From assembly GCA_001513025.1 (NCBI GenBank), contig LFRZ01000019.1, forward strand, positions 1 through 64,000: a stretch of DNA of 64,000 nt. Direction: 5' to 3'. Positions within the stretch are counted from its first letter, which is position 1; each line of letters opens with the position of its first letter. The notes beneath the pieces were generated by a model. It was not told the DNA's origin. It did no database searches and was given only the letters and a program-made list of their open reading frames with translations. A program made the translations under genes and the position numbers. Of the stretch, positions 32,145 to 42,650 are shown piece by piece. This stretch comes from Gammaproteobacteria bacterium DTU037. Its GTDB lineage: Bacteria > Pseudomonadota > Gammaproteobacteria > Pseudomonadales > Pseudomonadaceae.

Positions 32145-33959
32145 GTGATTGAGAATTTACGTAATATTGCCATTATCGCTCACGTTGACCACGGTAAAAC
32201 GACCTTGGTTGATGCCCTGTTACGTGCATCTGGAACGCTAGATCGTAAAGAGCTCGACTCTGAGCGCATTATGGATTCCAACGACCAGGAAAAAGAGCGC
32301 GGGATTACTATTCTGGCAAAAAACACTGCTATTAAATGGCACGACTACAATATTAATATCGTGGACACCCCAGGCCACGCCGACTTCGGTGGTGAAGTTG
32401 AGCGCGTCATGAGCATGGTTGACTGCGTATTATTGGTGGTTGACTCCATTGATGGCCCAATGCCACAAACCCGTTTTGTAACACAAAAAGCCTTCCAGTC
32501 AGGTTTGAACCCTATTGTTGTGATCAACAAAGTTGACCGTCCTGGTGCGCGTCCGGATTGGGTGGTTGATCAGGTATTTGACCTGTTTGATAACTTGGGT
32601 GCGACTGAAGCGCAACTGGATTTCCCAATCGTGTACACCAGTGCACTGAACGGTGTGTCAGGTTTAGATCCCGCTGAAATGACTGAGAACATGGATGTCT
32701 TGTTCCAGTCGATTGTTGATTTTGTTGAGCCGCCTAAAGTTGACTTGGATGGCCCATTCCAGATGCAAATTTCTGCACTGGACTACAATAACTTCCTCGG
32801 CATTATCGGTATTGGCCGTATTGCTCGTGGTCGTATCAAAGCCAACAGCCCAGTGACTTCAATTGATGCTGAAGGCAAGCGCCGTAATGGTCGTATCCTG
32901 AAGCTGATGGGTCACCACGGTTTGCACCGCGTTGAAGTAGAAGAAGCACAAGCGGGTGATATCGTTTGTATCAGTGGTTTTGATCCCTTGTTTATTTCTG
33001 ACACTTTGTGCGACCAAGCACACGTTGAAGCATTACCGCCGTTAAGCGTTGATGAGCCAACCGTGAGTATGACGTTCCAAGTCAATGATTCTCCATTTGC
33101 CGGTAAAGAAGGTAAGTTCGTTACCAGTCGTAATCTGAAAGAGCGTCTGGAAAAAGAATTACTGCACAACGTGGCATTGCGTGTTGTGCAAGGCGATGAC
33201 GTGGATAAGTTTAAAGTGTCTGGCCGTGGTGAATTACACTTGTCAGTGTTGATTGAAACCATGCGTCGTGAAGGCTACGAGATGGGTATTTCCCGTCCAG
33301 AAGTGGTGATCAAAGAAGTTGACGGTGTTAAACAAGAACCGTACGAAAACGTTATTTTGGACATCGAAGAGCAGCACCAAGGTTCGATTATGGAACAATT
33401 TGGTCTGCGTAAAGGTGAACTGACTGATATGGTTCCAGACGGCAAAGGTCGTATCCGTCTTGAGTACACTGTGCCTTCACGTGGTTTGATTGGTTTCCGT
33501 AACCAGTTTATGACTATGACTTCAGGTACAGGTATTTTAACCGGAATGTTCAGTCATTACGGCCCAATCAAAAGTGGTGAAGTGACCAGCCGTCAACAAG
33601 GCGTGTTGGTCTCTATGGCGACCGGTAAAGCACTGACTTACTCGCTGGAAACATTACAAGAGCGCGGTAAGTTGTTCTTATCTCCAGGTGAAGAAATTTA
33701 CGAAGGCCAATTGGCGGGTATTCACAGCCGCGACAATGACTTGGCGATTAACCCGACTAAAGCGAAAAAACTCGATAACATGCGTGTATCGGGCAAAGAA
33801 GAAACCACCGCATTGGTTCCGCCAATCCGTTTCTCTTTGGAGCAAGCGCTTGAGTTCATCGAAGACGATGAGTTGGTTGAAGTGACGCCTAAGTCAATTC
33901 GCCTACGTAAAAAGTACTTAACTGAAAACGACCGTAAGCGTCACAGTCGCAGTAAGTAA
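32145..33959 (+). CDS. typA: Ribosome-associated GTPase TypA/BipA
   Basis: A 604-residue translational GTPase that aids 50S assembly and stress or low-temperature growth. [26 protein letters not shown] carries the P-loop; G2/G3 are RGITILAKN and [26 protein letters not shown] gives G4. EF-G-like domains III and V and the BipA C-terminal domain follow, with [16 protein letters not shown]. Start is GTG. A strong terminator follows. Confidence 0.97.
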   Translation: MIENLRNIAIIAHVDHGKTTLVDALLRASGTLDRKELDSERIMDSNDQEKERGITILAKNTAIKWHDYNINIVDTPGHADFGGEVERVMSMVDCVLLVVDSIDGPMPQTRFVTQKAFQSGLNPIVVINKVDRPGARPDWVVDQVFDLFDNLGATEAQLDFPIVYTSALNGVSGLDPAEMTENMDVLFQSIVDFVEPPKVDLDGPFQMQISALDYNNFLGIIGIGRIARGRIKANSPVTSIDAEGKRRNGRILKLMGHHGLHRVEVEEAQAGDIVCISGFDPLFISDTLCDQAHVEALPPLSVDEPTVSMTFQVNDSPFAGKEGKFVTSRNLKERLEKELLHNVALRVVQGDDVDKFKVSGRGELHLSVLIETMRREGYEMGISRPEVVIKEVDGVKQEPYENVILDIEEQHQGSIMEQFGLRKGELTDMVPDGKGRIRLEYTVPSRGLIGFRNQFMTMTSGTGILTGMFSHYGPIKSGEVTSRQQGVLVSMATGKALTYSLETLQERGKLFLSPGEEIYEGQLAGIHSRDNDLAINPTKAKKLDNMRVSGKEETTALVPPIRFSLEQALEFIEDDELVEVTPKSIRLRKKYLTENDRKRHSRSK

Positions 33960-33973
33960 GCTTTACTGATTGA

Positions 33974-34013
33974 AAACCCGCAGTCTTGTTTATTCGAGGC
34001 TGCGGGTTTTTTT
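33974..34013 (+). terminator. Terminator of typA
   Basis: AACCCGCAG pairs with CTGCGGGTT and is followed by a run of T. It begins 15 nt after the typA stop. Confidence 0.88.
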
Positions 34014-34097
34014 ATGCTGTTTATTTGAGTGTTAGCTTTACCTTGGCTAACAGGCGGCCTCAGGCTGTTTTAACAGCGACTGTGCAGCGCAGTCGCC

Positions 34098-34137
34098 AAG
34101 TCATCATTTTGTCATAGCTTTGTCAAAGTACTGACAT
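34098..34137 (+). promoter_or_regulatory. Pho box (PhoB operator) of phoX, four 11-nt units
   Basis: Four 7-mers lie at exact 11-nt spacing: AAGTCAT, TTGTCAT, TTGTCAA, CTGACAT. The PhoB consensus is CTGTCAT repeated with 4-nt gaps. The array ends 53 nt before the phoX start. The central two units match best. This predicts induction by phosphate starvation. Confidence 0.82.
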
Positions 34138-34190
34138 CCGATCGGGCTAAGCTTGCTTTATCTAAGTCAGCCGTTTAATAAGGACGAGCC

Positions 34191-36092
34191 ATGAGCCGGT
34201 TTGAACATCAAGATGAATTAAATCATCCCCGTGAAGAAACCCCAGAATTTACCCAGATGGTTGAGCAAGGTGTATCACGCCGCCGTTTTCTCGGTGTAGG
34301 CGCAGCCTTTGGTGCTGTCGCTTTTTTTGCTATGGCACCGATAAGCCGATCCATTGCAGCAGCGCTGGCGCCAACTGCCAGCCCTTTACTTGGCTTTAAA
34401 GCAGTGCCAGCGAGTACTGCCGATAAGGTGATAGTGCCTGAGGGCTATCAAGTGGAACGTTTGATTTCCTGGGGTGATCCTTTATTTGCCGATGCGGCAG
34501 AGTTTTCGAACCAGCTCAAAAATAACACTGCGGCCAATCAACAACGCCAATTTGGCGATAACAATGATGGCATGAGTTTTTTTCCTATCGATCAGCAGAC
34601 CGCTATTTTGGCGGTGAATAATGAGTACAGTAACTATGAGCTGATGTTTGAGCATCAGGGGCATAAGATGACTGCGGCGGATGTGCAGTATGCACAAGCC
34701 GCGCACGGTGTTTCGGTGATGACGTTGACCAAGCAAGCACAAGGCTGGCGTTTTGATAAAAATGGCCGCTTTAATCGCCGTATTGATGCCAATACGCCCA
34801 TGCGCATCAGTGGCCCGGCCAAAGGCCATGCGTTATTACAGACCCGCGCCGATCCTAAAGGTGAAATAGCTTTAGGTACCTTTAATAACTGCGCCAATGG
34901 TATGACCCCTTGGGGCACTTACTTAACCTGTGAAGAAAACTTTAATGGTTATTTTGGCAGTGATGCGCAGGTGGACATCAGCTCGAGCTTTGCGCGCTAC
35001 GGTATTGGTACTAAGGATGCGGGCTACAGCTGGTATAAATTTGATCCGCGTTTTGATTTAGCGCAAGAACCAAATGAGCCGCATCGTTTTGGTTGGGTGG
35101 TGGAAATTGATCCGCTTGATCCCAAGGCAACACCGATTAAACGTACGGCTTTAGGGCGTTTTAAGCATGAAAATGCTGAGTTGGTCATTGCTGAAGATGG
35201 TCATGTGGTGGTCTATTTGGGCGATGATGAGCGAGGTGAGCATATCTATCGTTTTGTCAGTCGCAATACATATAACCCCACTGATCAGGCTGCCAATAGA
35301 AATCTGTTGGACGATGGAGAACTCTTTGTGGCTCGGTTTAATGAAGATGGCAGCGGCGAGTGGTTAAGTCTGGCCCATGGGCAAAATGGTTTAACCCCAG
35401 ACAATGGTTTTCAGAGCCAAGCGCAGATTTTAATTCATGCGCGTTTGGCTGCGACTCAGGTAGGAGCGACCACTATGGATCGGCCCGAATGGGTGGCAGT
35501 GCATCCCCATGAGCCGATGGTGTTTTGCACTTTAACGAATAATAAAAACCGTGGAATAGAAACTCATCAGGCGGTGAACGGGCCCAATCCCCGTGCTGAA
35601 AACCATTATGGGCAAATTGTCCGTTGGCTGCCCAGCGCAGGGCAACACAACGCTAAAGATTTTCAGTGGGATTTGTTTTTAATGGCGGGTAACCCTGAAG
35701 TGCATGGAGGGACGCCTTATGCTGGCTCTAGCAATATCACTGGCGATAATATGTTTAACAGCCCTGACGGTATTGGTTTTGATCAGGGCGGACGTTTATG
35801 GATTCAGTCGGACGGCAATTATTCAAATCAAGGTGATTTTGCTGGCCAGGGCAATAACCAAATGCTCAGTGCGGATCCAAAAACAGGTGAAATCCGACGT
35901 TTCTTAACTGGGCCTGTGGCTTGTGAAATTACCGGCTTGGCTTTTACCGAGGATCACAAAAGCTTATTTATCGGCGTGCAACATCCGGGTGAGAAAGGCG
36001 CGCCCTCAAGCTTTCCTATGGGCGGTGCAGCCGTGCCGCGCTCCAGTGTGATGGTGATTACCCGTACCGATGGCGGTGTGATTGGCGCTTAA
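34191..36092 (+). CDS. phoX: PhoX-family alkaline phosphatase (DUF839), Tat-exported
   Basis: A 633-residue protein with a twin-arginine signal SRRRFLGVGAAFGAVAFFAMAP (from about residue 29) and a DUF839/PhoX domain: FPIDQQTAILAVNNEY, NNCANGMTPWGTYLTCEENFNGYF, GRFKHENAEL, YLGDDERGEHIYRF, CTLTNN, SPDGIGFDQGGRLWIQSDGN. PhoX enzymes are Ca/Fe-dependent phosphomonoesterases of the periplasm. The upstream four-unit Pho box supports phosphate-starvation control. AAGGA lies 6 nt before the ATG. It is monocistronic, closed by a bidirectional hairpin. Confidence 0.92.
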   Translation: MSRFEHQDELNHPREETPEFTQMVEQGVSRRRFLGVGAAFGAVAFFAMAPISRSIAAALAPTASPLLGFKAVPASTADKVIVPEGYQVERLISWGDPLFADAAEFSNQLKNNTAANQQRQFGDNNDGMSFFPIDQQTAILAVNNEYSNYELMFEHQGHKMTAADVQYAQAAHGVSVMTLTKQAQGWRFDKNGRFNRRIDANTPMRISGPAKGHALLQTRADPKGEIALGTFNNCANGMTPWGTYLTCEENFNGYFGSDAQVDISSSFARYGIGTKDAGYSWYKFDPRFDLAQEPNEPHRFGWVVEIDPLDPKATPIKRTALGRFKHENAELVIAEDGHVVVYLGDDERGEHIYRFVSRNTYNPTDQAANRNLLDDGELFVARFNEDGSGEWLSLAHGQNGLTPDNGFQSQAQILIHARLAATQVGATTMDRPEWVAVHPHEPMVFCTLTNNKNRGIETHQAVNGPNPRAENHYGQIVRWLPSAGQHNAKDFQWDLFLMAGNPEVHGGTPYAGSSNITGDNMFNSPDGIGFDQGGRLWIQSDGNYSNQGDFAGQGNNQMLSADPKTGEIRRFLTGPVACEITGLAFTEDHKSLFIGVQHPGEKGAPSSFPMGGAAVPRSSVMVITRTDGGVIGA

Positions 36093-36108
36093 ACTTGGGG
36101 TCGACTCA

Positions 36109-36137
36109 AAACAGGCGCAGGACAACTGCGCCTGTTT
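36109..36137. terminator. Bidirectional terminator between phoX and the TRIC gene
   Basis: Perfect 12-bp stem AAACAGGCGCAG / CTGCGCCTGTTT with 5-nt loop GACAA, lying between converging stops. T-rich tails occur on both strands (TTTCGTTG; TTTTGAG). Confidence 0.8.
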
Positions 36138-36176
36138 CGTTGTCTATTTGGCTGGCAGCCTGTGCTGGCTTTAGAT

Positions 36177-36797
36177 TCAGTCGCCCCAGCGGCCGGGTGA
36201 GTAAGAAAACACCGGTAACGACAGCTGCCAGCGGATGGCTGAGAGGCGCAAGGCTAGGCCAAAGCTAAAGGAGGCGAGGGTATTGATATCATCGGAGACG
36301 CCTTGCGCCTTTAAGAATAAGTACACAATAGCCACCGCTAAGGAAACGCTGGCGTAGAGCTCATGGCGCAGTACTTGTGGGGTGCGGTTGCACATAATAT
36401 CGCGCAAGATGCCGCCAAAAATACCCGTAGTAATTCCCGCCATAATCACCACTGGGGTTTCATAACCCAGTTTTAAAGCGACATTACAGCCAATGATGGT
36501 AAAGGCCACCAGCCCCATGGAGTCGAGGATCAGAAAGATCTGGTTGAGCTTGTGCATAAAACGCGCCACCAGCATGGTGGCCAGGCCTGAACCAATGGTC
36601 AGGTAGATATAGGGCGGGTGTTGCGTCCAGGTCACAGGGTAATTGCCCAGTAACATATCACGCACGGTACCGCCGCCTAAAGCCGTGATAAAGGCGATCA
36701 GGGCGACACCAAACATGTCCATATTACGCCGCCCAGCGGCAAGTGCGCCGGACATGGCTTCAGCTGTAATGGCAATCAGATAAATATAGGTAAGCAC
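36177..36797 (-). CDS. TRIC / glycine-transporter (UPF0126, YadS-like) membrane protein
   Basis: A 206-residue membrane protein with two tandem UPF0126 domains, each with a GGG/GG..RD motif (ALGGGTVRDMLLGNYP and GIFGGILRDIMCNRTP) and about seven hydrophobic segments. The family is annotated both as TRIC-type cation channel and as glycine transporter. Start is GTG, with AGGAG 6 nt upstream. A tandem glycine riboswitch in its leader argues for glycine or a related amino acid as substrate or signal; transport itself is inferred. Confidence 0.9.
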   Translation of the reverse strand: MLTYIYLIAITAEAMSGALAAGRRNMDMFGVALIAFITALGGGTVRDMLLGNYPVTWTQHPPYIYLTIGSGLATMLVARFMHKLNQIFLILDSMGLVAFTIIGCNVALKLGYETPVVIMAGITTGIFGGILRDIMCNRTPQVLRHELYASVSLAVAIVYLFLKAQGVSDDINTLASFSFGLALRLSAIRWQLSLPVFSYSPGRWGD

Positions 36798-36821
36798 ACA
36801 GGACTCCTGCTGACAGTAACG

Positions 36822-37008
36822 CCTCTCCCTCTGTCCTGTGTACCTGAGAGTTTACGCAGCAGTTTGCCGCTTGCCCCTTCGGTGGATTGCCTTAAGCAAT
36901 CGCTCTCCAGTTGGCGAATCTAAGTTGTTTCGCAGTACATGAGCCTGAGCGTTTATGGGAGTTTGCGCCTTCGGCGGAGCAGAGTTGTAACTGCTCTCTC
37001 TCCTGCGA
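36822..37008 (-). promoter_or_regulatory. Tandem glycine riboswitch upstream of the TRIC gene
   Basis: On the minus strand two consecutive aptamers are visible. The first runs AGGAGAGAG ... CCGAAGGCGC ... CGCTCAGGC; the second runs CTGGAGAGC ... CCACCGAAGGGGCAAG ... AACTCTCAGGTACA, ending AGGACAGAGGGAGAG. These are the conserved blocks of the glycine riboswitch. It ends about 25 nt before the GTG start, so it could act on transcription elongation or translation. The 169-codon ORF in the track over this region is a shadow. Confidence 0.93.
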
Positions 37009-37101
37009 GCGCGCATTATACGATGTGTTTTTAAATAAAGAAGCTTATTCTTTAGCGCTTTTAGTCGAGTACTGCGCCGCGTGTTGTGCTGTTGGCTAAG
37101 A

Positions 37102-37632
37102 TTATTTGATGGCCGGGCTGTCAAATACATAGCGATACACCTGCTGGGCTTCGGCACGATAGCCGGTATCACCCAGTTCGCTGCTAAAAGATTCAACACT
37201 GAGCCGGCCTTCAATCCAGTAGGGCTGCCATATATCGCCCATGGCCACGCCGCCTTCACTGGTGACATACACCATTTGATTGGACGGCGGCGGTGGCACA
37301 TGGATGCAGGCACCAAAGTAAGGCACCAGTAAAAACTCGGTGATGCGGCTGTTCTCGTCAATACTTAAGGGCACGATATAGCCAGGTAATTTAATATTTA
37401 AGCCATTCAATTCAGGTACTACAGGTGCGTTGGGGTATTGCTGCTCTGCACCAGGGCCACTTTCTGCAGTGAGGATATCGGCCAGTTGGTCTAAGTTATG
37501 TAGCGCTTGCGGTGGTGGCAAGGGTGCTGCATCCGCGGGCACCATTTCTTCCCATTTTAGCGTGCGCAGTTCCGCAGCAAAAACCAGATTTAAAGTGCAC
37601 AGCAGTAGTGTCATAAAGAATATTTTTCGCAT
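37102..37632 (-). CDS. DUF3299 protein of the Zur-type zinc operon
   Basis: A 176-residue periplasmic protein: signal peptide MRKIFFMTLLLCTLNLVFA, then DUF3299 (LKWEEMVP, LPGYIVPLSIDENSRITEFLLVPYFGACIHVPPPPSNQ, WIEGRL). It is the last gene of zrgA-like/ATPase/permease/DUF3299, the PA4066 position of the P. aeruginosa zinc-responsive PA4063-PA4066 operon. The conserved Cys-His (ACIHV) could bind metal; this is inference. Confidence 0.88.
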   Translation of the reverse strand: MRKIFFMTLLLCTLNLVFAAELRTLKWEEMVPADAAPLPPPQALHNLDQLADILTAESGPGAEQQYPNAPVVPELNGLNIKLPGYIVPLSIDENSRITEFLLVPYFGACIHVPPPPSNQMVYVTSEGGVAMGDIWQPYWIEGRLSVESFSSELGDTGYRAEAQQVYRYVFDSPAIK

Positions 37633-37675
37633 CTGGTATGCACCTCAGTTGAGTGCTGATTATTTTAATTAAGGG

Positions 37676-38944
37676 TTATAAACGGATATTTAAGCCATCG
37701 CTTAAGGACTGACGGTAGGCCCGCCAAGCGGGAATAACGCCCATTAAAACCCCTGCCAACAGCACTGCACCGAGCAGCGCCCATTCGTAAAGGCTGGGTG
37801 CTGAGAAGGGCAGATATAGGCCGTAATAGCTTTGTAGAGGCGCTTGGGCCACGGCAATCGCCACATATAACAAGGTCACCCCTAGTACAATGCCAGCCAA
37901 TGCCAAAGCGAAGGCCTCAAGAATCAATAAGCCAGCAATATGCCAAGGCCGTGCACCCACTGAGCGTAAAATAGCCATCTCGCGGCGGCGCTCATTGAGG
38001 CTGGTTAAAATTGCGGTGAGCATGCCGATCAGGCCTGTTAATACCACAAACAGTGATACGACAAAGAGGGCTTTTTCCGCTGTACCCATCAGGCTCCACA
38101 GTTCTTGTAGGGCAACGCCCGGCAAAATGGCCAGTAAGGGTTCGCCGCGCCATTGGTTAATTTCTCGCTGCAGGGCAAAGGTGGCAATTTTACTCTTTAA
38201 ACCCAGCAGCATGGCGGTGATGTCTTTAGGCTGCAGATCCATTTGCAAGGCTTGTTCGGCACTGATTTTTCGCTTGCCATAGGCCGGAGCGCCATGCTGC
38301 CAGTCAATATGAATGGCCTCCATGCCGGCTAAGGCAATATGTAAAGTGCGGTCAACCGGAGTACCGGTGCGCTCTAAGATACCCACAGTGGTGAAAGGTT
38401 TGTCGTCGTGATTGACCAAACTGACAGTGGCCATGCCATGTGCTAAAACAATCTCTTGGCCCAACTGATAGTTTAATGCATCAGCCACTTCCGCACCCAG
38501 TACCACTTCAAAGGGCGCTTGATCGCTAAAGAAGCGCCCCTCACGCAACTTTAAATGTTGTTTGCGACCATGTTGATAGTGTGTGTAATAGTCTGCCGAG
38601 GTGCCCAGCACACGATAGCCATGGTGGGAGTCACCCAAGGACAGTGGCACTGCCCATTTGACTTGCGGGTGCTGAGCAAAGTGCTCAAAGCTACTCCAGC
38701 GAATATTGTTGGTGGCGTTACCAATGCGAAATACCGAATAGAGGAGTAAGTTCACTGAGCCTGAGCGTGCGCCAACAATCAGGTCGGTTGAGCTGATGGT
38801 GCTGGCAAAGCTGGAGCGGGTTTCAGTGCGCACCCGCTCAACCGCTAAGAGCAAAGTAATGGATAGGGCAATGGCAAAGATGGTTAATAGAGCGGTAAAG
38901 CGGCGGTTGTTTAAGCTGCGCAAAGCTATGCGGAGTAAATGCAC
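37676..38944 (-). CDS. FtsX/MacB-type ABC transporter permease (zinc operon)
   Basis: A 422-residue permease with N-terminal helix (NNRRFTALLTIFAIALSITLLLAVERV), a ~200-residue periplasmic MacB-like domain, and three C-terminal helices (ALFVVSLFVVLTGLIGML; LLILEAFALALAGIVLGVTLLYV; EWALLGAVLLAGVLMGVIPAWRAYR). The internal GTG is chosen because AGGAG sits 7 nt before it; the track start lacks one and overlaps the ATPase gene. It corresponds to PA4065. Such permeases often work on lipoproteins or mechanotransmission rather than ion import, so a direct zinc import role is not assured. Confidence 0.88.
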   Translation of the reverse strand: MHLLRIALRSLNNRRFTALLTIFAIALSITLLLAVERVRTETRSSFASTISSTDLIVGARSGSVNLLLYSVFRIGNATNNIRWSSFEHFAQHPQVKWAVPLSLGDSHHGYRVLGTSADYYTHYQHGRKQHLKLREGRFFSDQAPFEVVLGAEVADALNYQLGQEIVLAHGMATVSLVNHDDKPFTTVGILERTGTPVDRTLHIALAGMEAIHIDWQHGAPAYGKRKISAEQALQMDLQPKDITAMLLGLKSKIATFALQREINQWRGEPLLAILPGVALQELWSLMGTAEKALFVVSLFVVLTGLIGMLTAILTSLNERRREMAILRSVGARPWHIAGLLILEAFALALAGIVLGVTLLYVAIAVAQAPLQSYYGLYLPFSAPSLYEWALLGAVLLAGVLMGVIPAWRAYRQSLSDGLNIRL

Positions 38945-38945
38945 C

Positions 38946-39656
38946 TTAAAGCTCCTGCGTGCGGATGGCACGGTTGAGTTGGCTCAGGTCAATACTGCGG
39001 TCAAAACGTTTGGCCAGTGCCTGATCATGGCTGACAAATAAAAGGCTGGCGCCCGCCGCTTTACATTCGGCAAACAACAACTGCAAAAACGCCTCACGGC
39101 TGTCGGCATCCAGTGCTGAGGTGGGTTCGTCAGCAATCACTAATTTGGGCTGGCCAATTAAGGCTCGCGCTGCAGCCACCCGTTGTTGTTGGCCGATGGA
39201 CAGCTCGCCGGCCAGCTGTTGCTGCAGTTGCACTGGCAAACCTAAATGGTCCAGTAAGGCCTGCGCCGCTGCTCGTATCGAGCCGTGACGCTGGATCGCT
39301 TGCTGTGTACGATGTTTGGAAAACTGGCAGGGTAGGAGGACATTGTCTAATACCGATAAAAAAGGCAGTAAATTAAATTGTTGAAAAATAAAGCCGCTGT
39401 GATCAGCCCGAAAACGGTCGCGAGCACTGGCACTGAGCTGGCTTAAGTCTTGCCCTAATAAACGAATACTGCCGCTTTGTGCTAACTGTACGCCGCCAAG
39501 CAAGCCCAATAGCGTGGTTTTACCACTGCCGGATGGGCCTTTTAAAAATAAGCGTTGCCCAGGCTCAAGACGAAAGCTTTCGATATCTAGCAAGGTGGCT
39601 TGCTTAGGCCAAGCAAAGCGCAAATCCTGCAGTTCGATAATTGGGGTAGTGGTCAT
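38946..39656 (-). CDS. ABC transporter ATP-binding protein (zinc operon)
   Basis: A 236-residue MacB/LolD-type ATPase. Walker A GPSGSGKTT, Q-loop FIFQQFNLLPFLSV, signature LSIGQQQRVAAARAL (a variant of LSGGQ), Walker B LVIADEPTSALD and switch HDQALAKR are all present. The internal ATG replaces the track start six codons upstream. It pairs with the permease downstream (PA4064-like) and follows the DUF2796 gene. The Zur box ahead of the operon implies expression under zinc shortage. Confidence 0.93.
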   Translation of the reverse strand: MTTTPIIELQDLRFAWPKQATLLDIESFRLEPGQRLFLKGPSGSGKTTLLGLLGGVQLAQSGSIRLLGQDLSQLSASARDRFRADHSGFIFQQFNLLPFLSVLDNVLLPCQFSKHRTQQAIQRHGSIRAAAQALLDHLGLPVQLQQQLAGELSIGQQQRVAAARALIGQPKLVIADEPTSALDADSREAFLQLLFAECKAAGASLLFVSHDQALAKRFDRSIDLSQLNRAIRTQEL

Positions 39657-39721
39657 GGCGGATCTCAGGAGCAAATGGACTTAGGCCTGCGTAGCAAGGT
39701 TAACGCAGGCACATGTCGAGC

Positions 39722-40300
39722 TTACCAGCTTAGTACCGGATTGCTGGGCGAGAGTTCAACGCCGTGCTGTGCATCGGGTGTAATCAGTTGCACAGTGAGT
39801 TTTTCAGTCTGTGGAAATGCGCTAAAAAACCCCGCTAAATTTATGCTGCTGAGCTTATCTGGTGTGGTGCAGTTAAATAGATAGCGGGCTTGGATATCCG
39901 CGTGCGGATGTTCGTCTGGATGCTTATCGTGCTCGCTGTGCTGATCGTCATCCTGATGTTGATCTGCCAGATCATTATCAATTGTCATCGCACTCAAGGC
40001 GCACTGTGCTGCAGGAGTCAATTTGAATAAGTCCTGCTCATTTTTCAACGCTCGTTCTGCGGCAAGCAGCGCGTGTTTGTCGGCAGCAGAGCTGGGCTTG
40101 TATTCAAAACCTACGATATTCATCGCCGGACTGTTGAGTTGCAGTTCGAGCTGTTGATCGTCTAAGGCTATATTCAATGTGGCCACGCCGTGCAGATGAG
40201 CGCTTAAGCTTTGCTCATGCTCATGCTCATGCTCATCTACAGCAAGGCTTAAGGGGCTGAGTGCAAAAATAATCGGGGCTAATAAATAAGAAAAACGCAT
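39722..40300 (-). CDS. ZrgA-family (DUF2796) histidine-rich zinc protein
   Basis: A 192-residue periplasmic protein with signal peptide ending ALSPLSLA. DUF2796 features: HLHGVATLNIALDDQQLELQLNSPAMNIVGFEYKP. Two His/Asp/Glu-rich runs (DEHEHEHEQ at the mature N-terminus and DQHQDDDQHSEHDKHPDEHPH mid-protein in two parts) look like metal ligands. It is the first gene of the operon, 30 nt downstream of a perfect Zur palindrome, matching PA4063, a zinc-binding protein induced by zinc limitation. Confidence 0.9.
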   Translation of the reverse strand: MRFSYLLAPIIFALSPLSLAVDEHEHEHEQSLSAHLHGVATLNIALDDQQLELQLNSPAMNIVGFEYKPSSAADKHALLAAERALKNEQDLFKLTPAAQCALSAMTIDNDLADQHQDDDQHSEHDKHPDEHPHADIQARYLFNCTTPDKLSSINLAGFFSAFPQTEKLTVQLITPDAQHGVELSPSNPVLSW

Positions 40301-40330
40301 GCTAAAACTCCATTAATGCAAATCAATTTG

Positions 40331-40343
40331 GTTATACTATAAC
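40331..40343. promoter_or_regulatory. Zur box upstream of the zinc operon
   Basis: GTTATACTATAAC is a perfect palindrome around a central C and matches the gammaproteobacterial Zur core (GTTATAnTATAAC). It lies 30 bp before the DUF2796 start, where a repressor would block the promoter. Confidence 0.88.
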
Positions 40344-40531
40344 TTTACAACTGTGTGCCATATATAAGCAAGTCAGCAGCAGAATTAAGCGTGCGCCTAG
40401 ATTGCGCAGCTAAATAGCAGGTTTAAGGTCTGTTTTTGTTAAAAAAGTGTAGTTTTTTCTATCACAAGGTGCCCTTGCACTGATAAAGTCGGGTAGTTTT
40501 GAACAATGACCGTACATGTGCGGTGTGCTGA

Positions 40532-41881
<1,350 letters not shown>

Positions 41882-41905
41882 CCTTTAATCGCTTACAGCA
41901 GCAGT

Positions 41906-41943
41906 AAAAATGCCTCGTTGAGTAATCACGGGGCATTTTTTTT
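41906..41943 (+). terminator. Terminator of gdhA
   Basis: AAAAATGCC pairs with GGCATTTTT, extended inward by further pairs, and is followed by eight T. It begins 25 nt after the gdhA stop. Confidence 0.88.
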
Positions 41944-42068
41944 GCTCTTGTAGTATCTTCATAGACTGATTGATTAGATATCAGTACTTTGCACTGTAGT
42001 GCCTTCTGCAGGCTTATTTTTAATGGTAGTTTCACTATACGTTTGTTTATTTTTTAGGAGAGGTTGTT

Positions 42069-42383
42069 ATGACGGACATTAGCCTACGTAAGCGTTTAGA
42101 AACGCTGATCAGTGAGTACAGTCATCGAGCAGAGGCCATTGAGCGTGACTTGTCACGGGAACATGCGCAAAGCTTTTCTGAGCAAGCCACAGAACGCCAG
42201 AATGATATGGTGTTGCAAGGCTTGTTGGCCGATGCGCGCGTCAGTATCAAAGAGGTGCAGCACGCCTTAGTGCGTTTGGACGAAGGTACTTATGGTGAAT
42301 GTGAAGTATGCGGTGAGCTCATTAGTGCTGCGCGTCTTGACGCTTTGCCCGCTGCGCGTCAGTGTATTAACTGCGCCGAGTAA
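42069..42383 (+). CDS. TraR/DksA-family zinc-finger protein
   Basis: A 104-residue protein with a helical coiled-coil N-terminus (KRLETLISEYSHRAEAIERDL) and a C-terminal zinc finger CEVC-x17-CINC. It is shorter than DksA (about 150) and the coiled-coil tip lacks a clear DxxDxA motif, though Asp/Asn-rich QNDMV is present. It probably binds the RNA polymerase secondary channel like TraR/DksA2 relatives, but this is family inference. TAGGAGAGG precedes the ATG. Confidence 0.88.
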   Translation: MTDISLRKRLETLISEYSHRAEAIERDLSREHAQSFSEQATERQNDMVLQGLLADARVSIKEVQHALVRLDEGTYGECEVCGELISAARLDALPAARQCINCAE

Positions 42384-42445
42384 CCTTTCATCGCGTGTTA
42401 AAGACGGTCTATACAAAAATATCTACCCAGTGTTGCGTGGCTGCT

Positions 42446-42650
42446 GCTGCGCCGTTGGTGAACCCTATTCGGGCTCAACTGCGGCGCAGCCTATAACACT
42501 GGCACAATCTAATCAGCACAGCGGTTGCAGCATCGTTATAAACGGGTATTTAGTGGATAATCAGCCACTAAACAGCCTTCTTTATACATGCTCCTTGCAC
42601 AGAGCCATCCAGCAAGGCCAGAATGCGCCGTTCACTTCGCGGCGTGGCCG
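42446..42650 (+). other. Three-hairpin region between the DksA-like and Lon-like genes
   Basis: The 286-bp gap holds three clear inverted repeats. GCTGCGCCG / CGGCGCAGC has 9-bp arms with an inner pairing GTTG/CAAC and CCC/GGG. TTTAGTGG / CCACTAAA has an 8-nt loop. A third, compound one pairs GGCC and CGCCG arms just before the downstream AAGGA. No T-runs follow. It may be a structured 5' leader or a small RNA. No known family recognised. Confidence 0.5.

Noticed and set aside
36852-37361. 169-codon minus-strand ORF in the track
   Set aside because: It overlaps the glycine riboswitch and runs out of frame over the DUF3299 gene; it has no family features.
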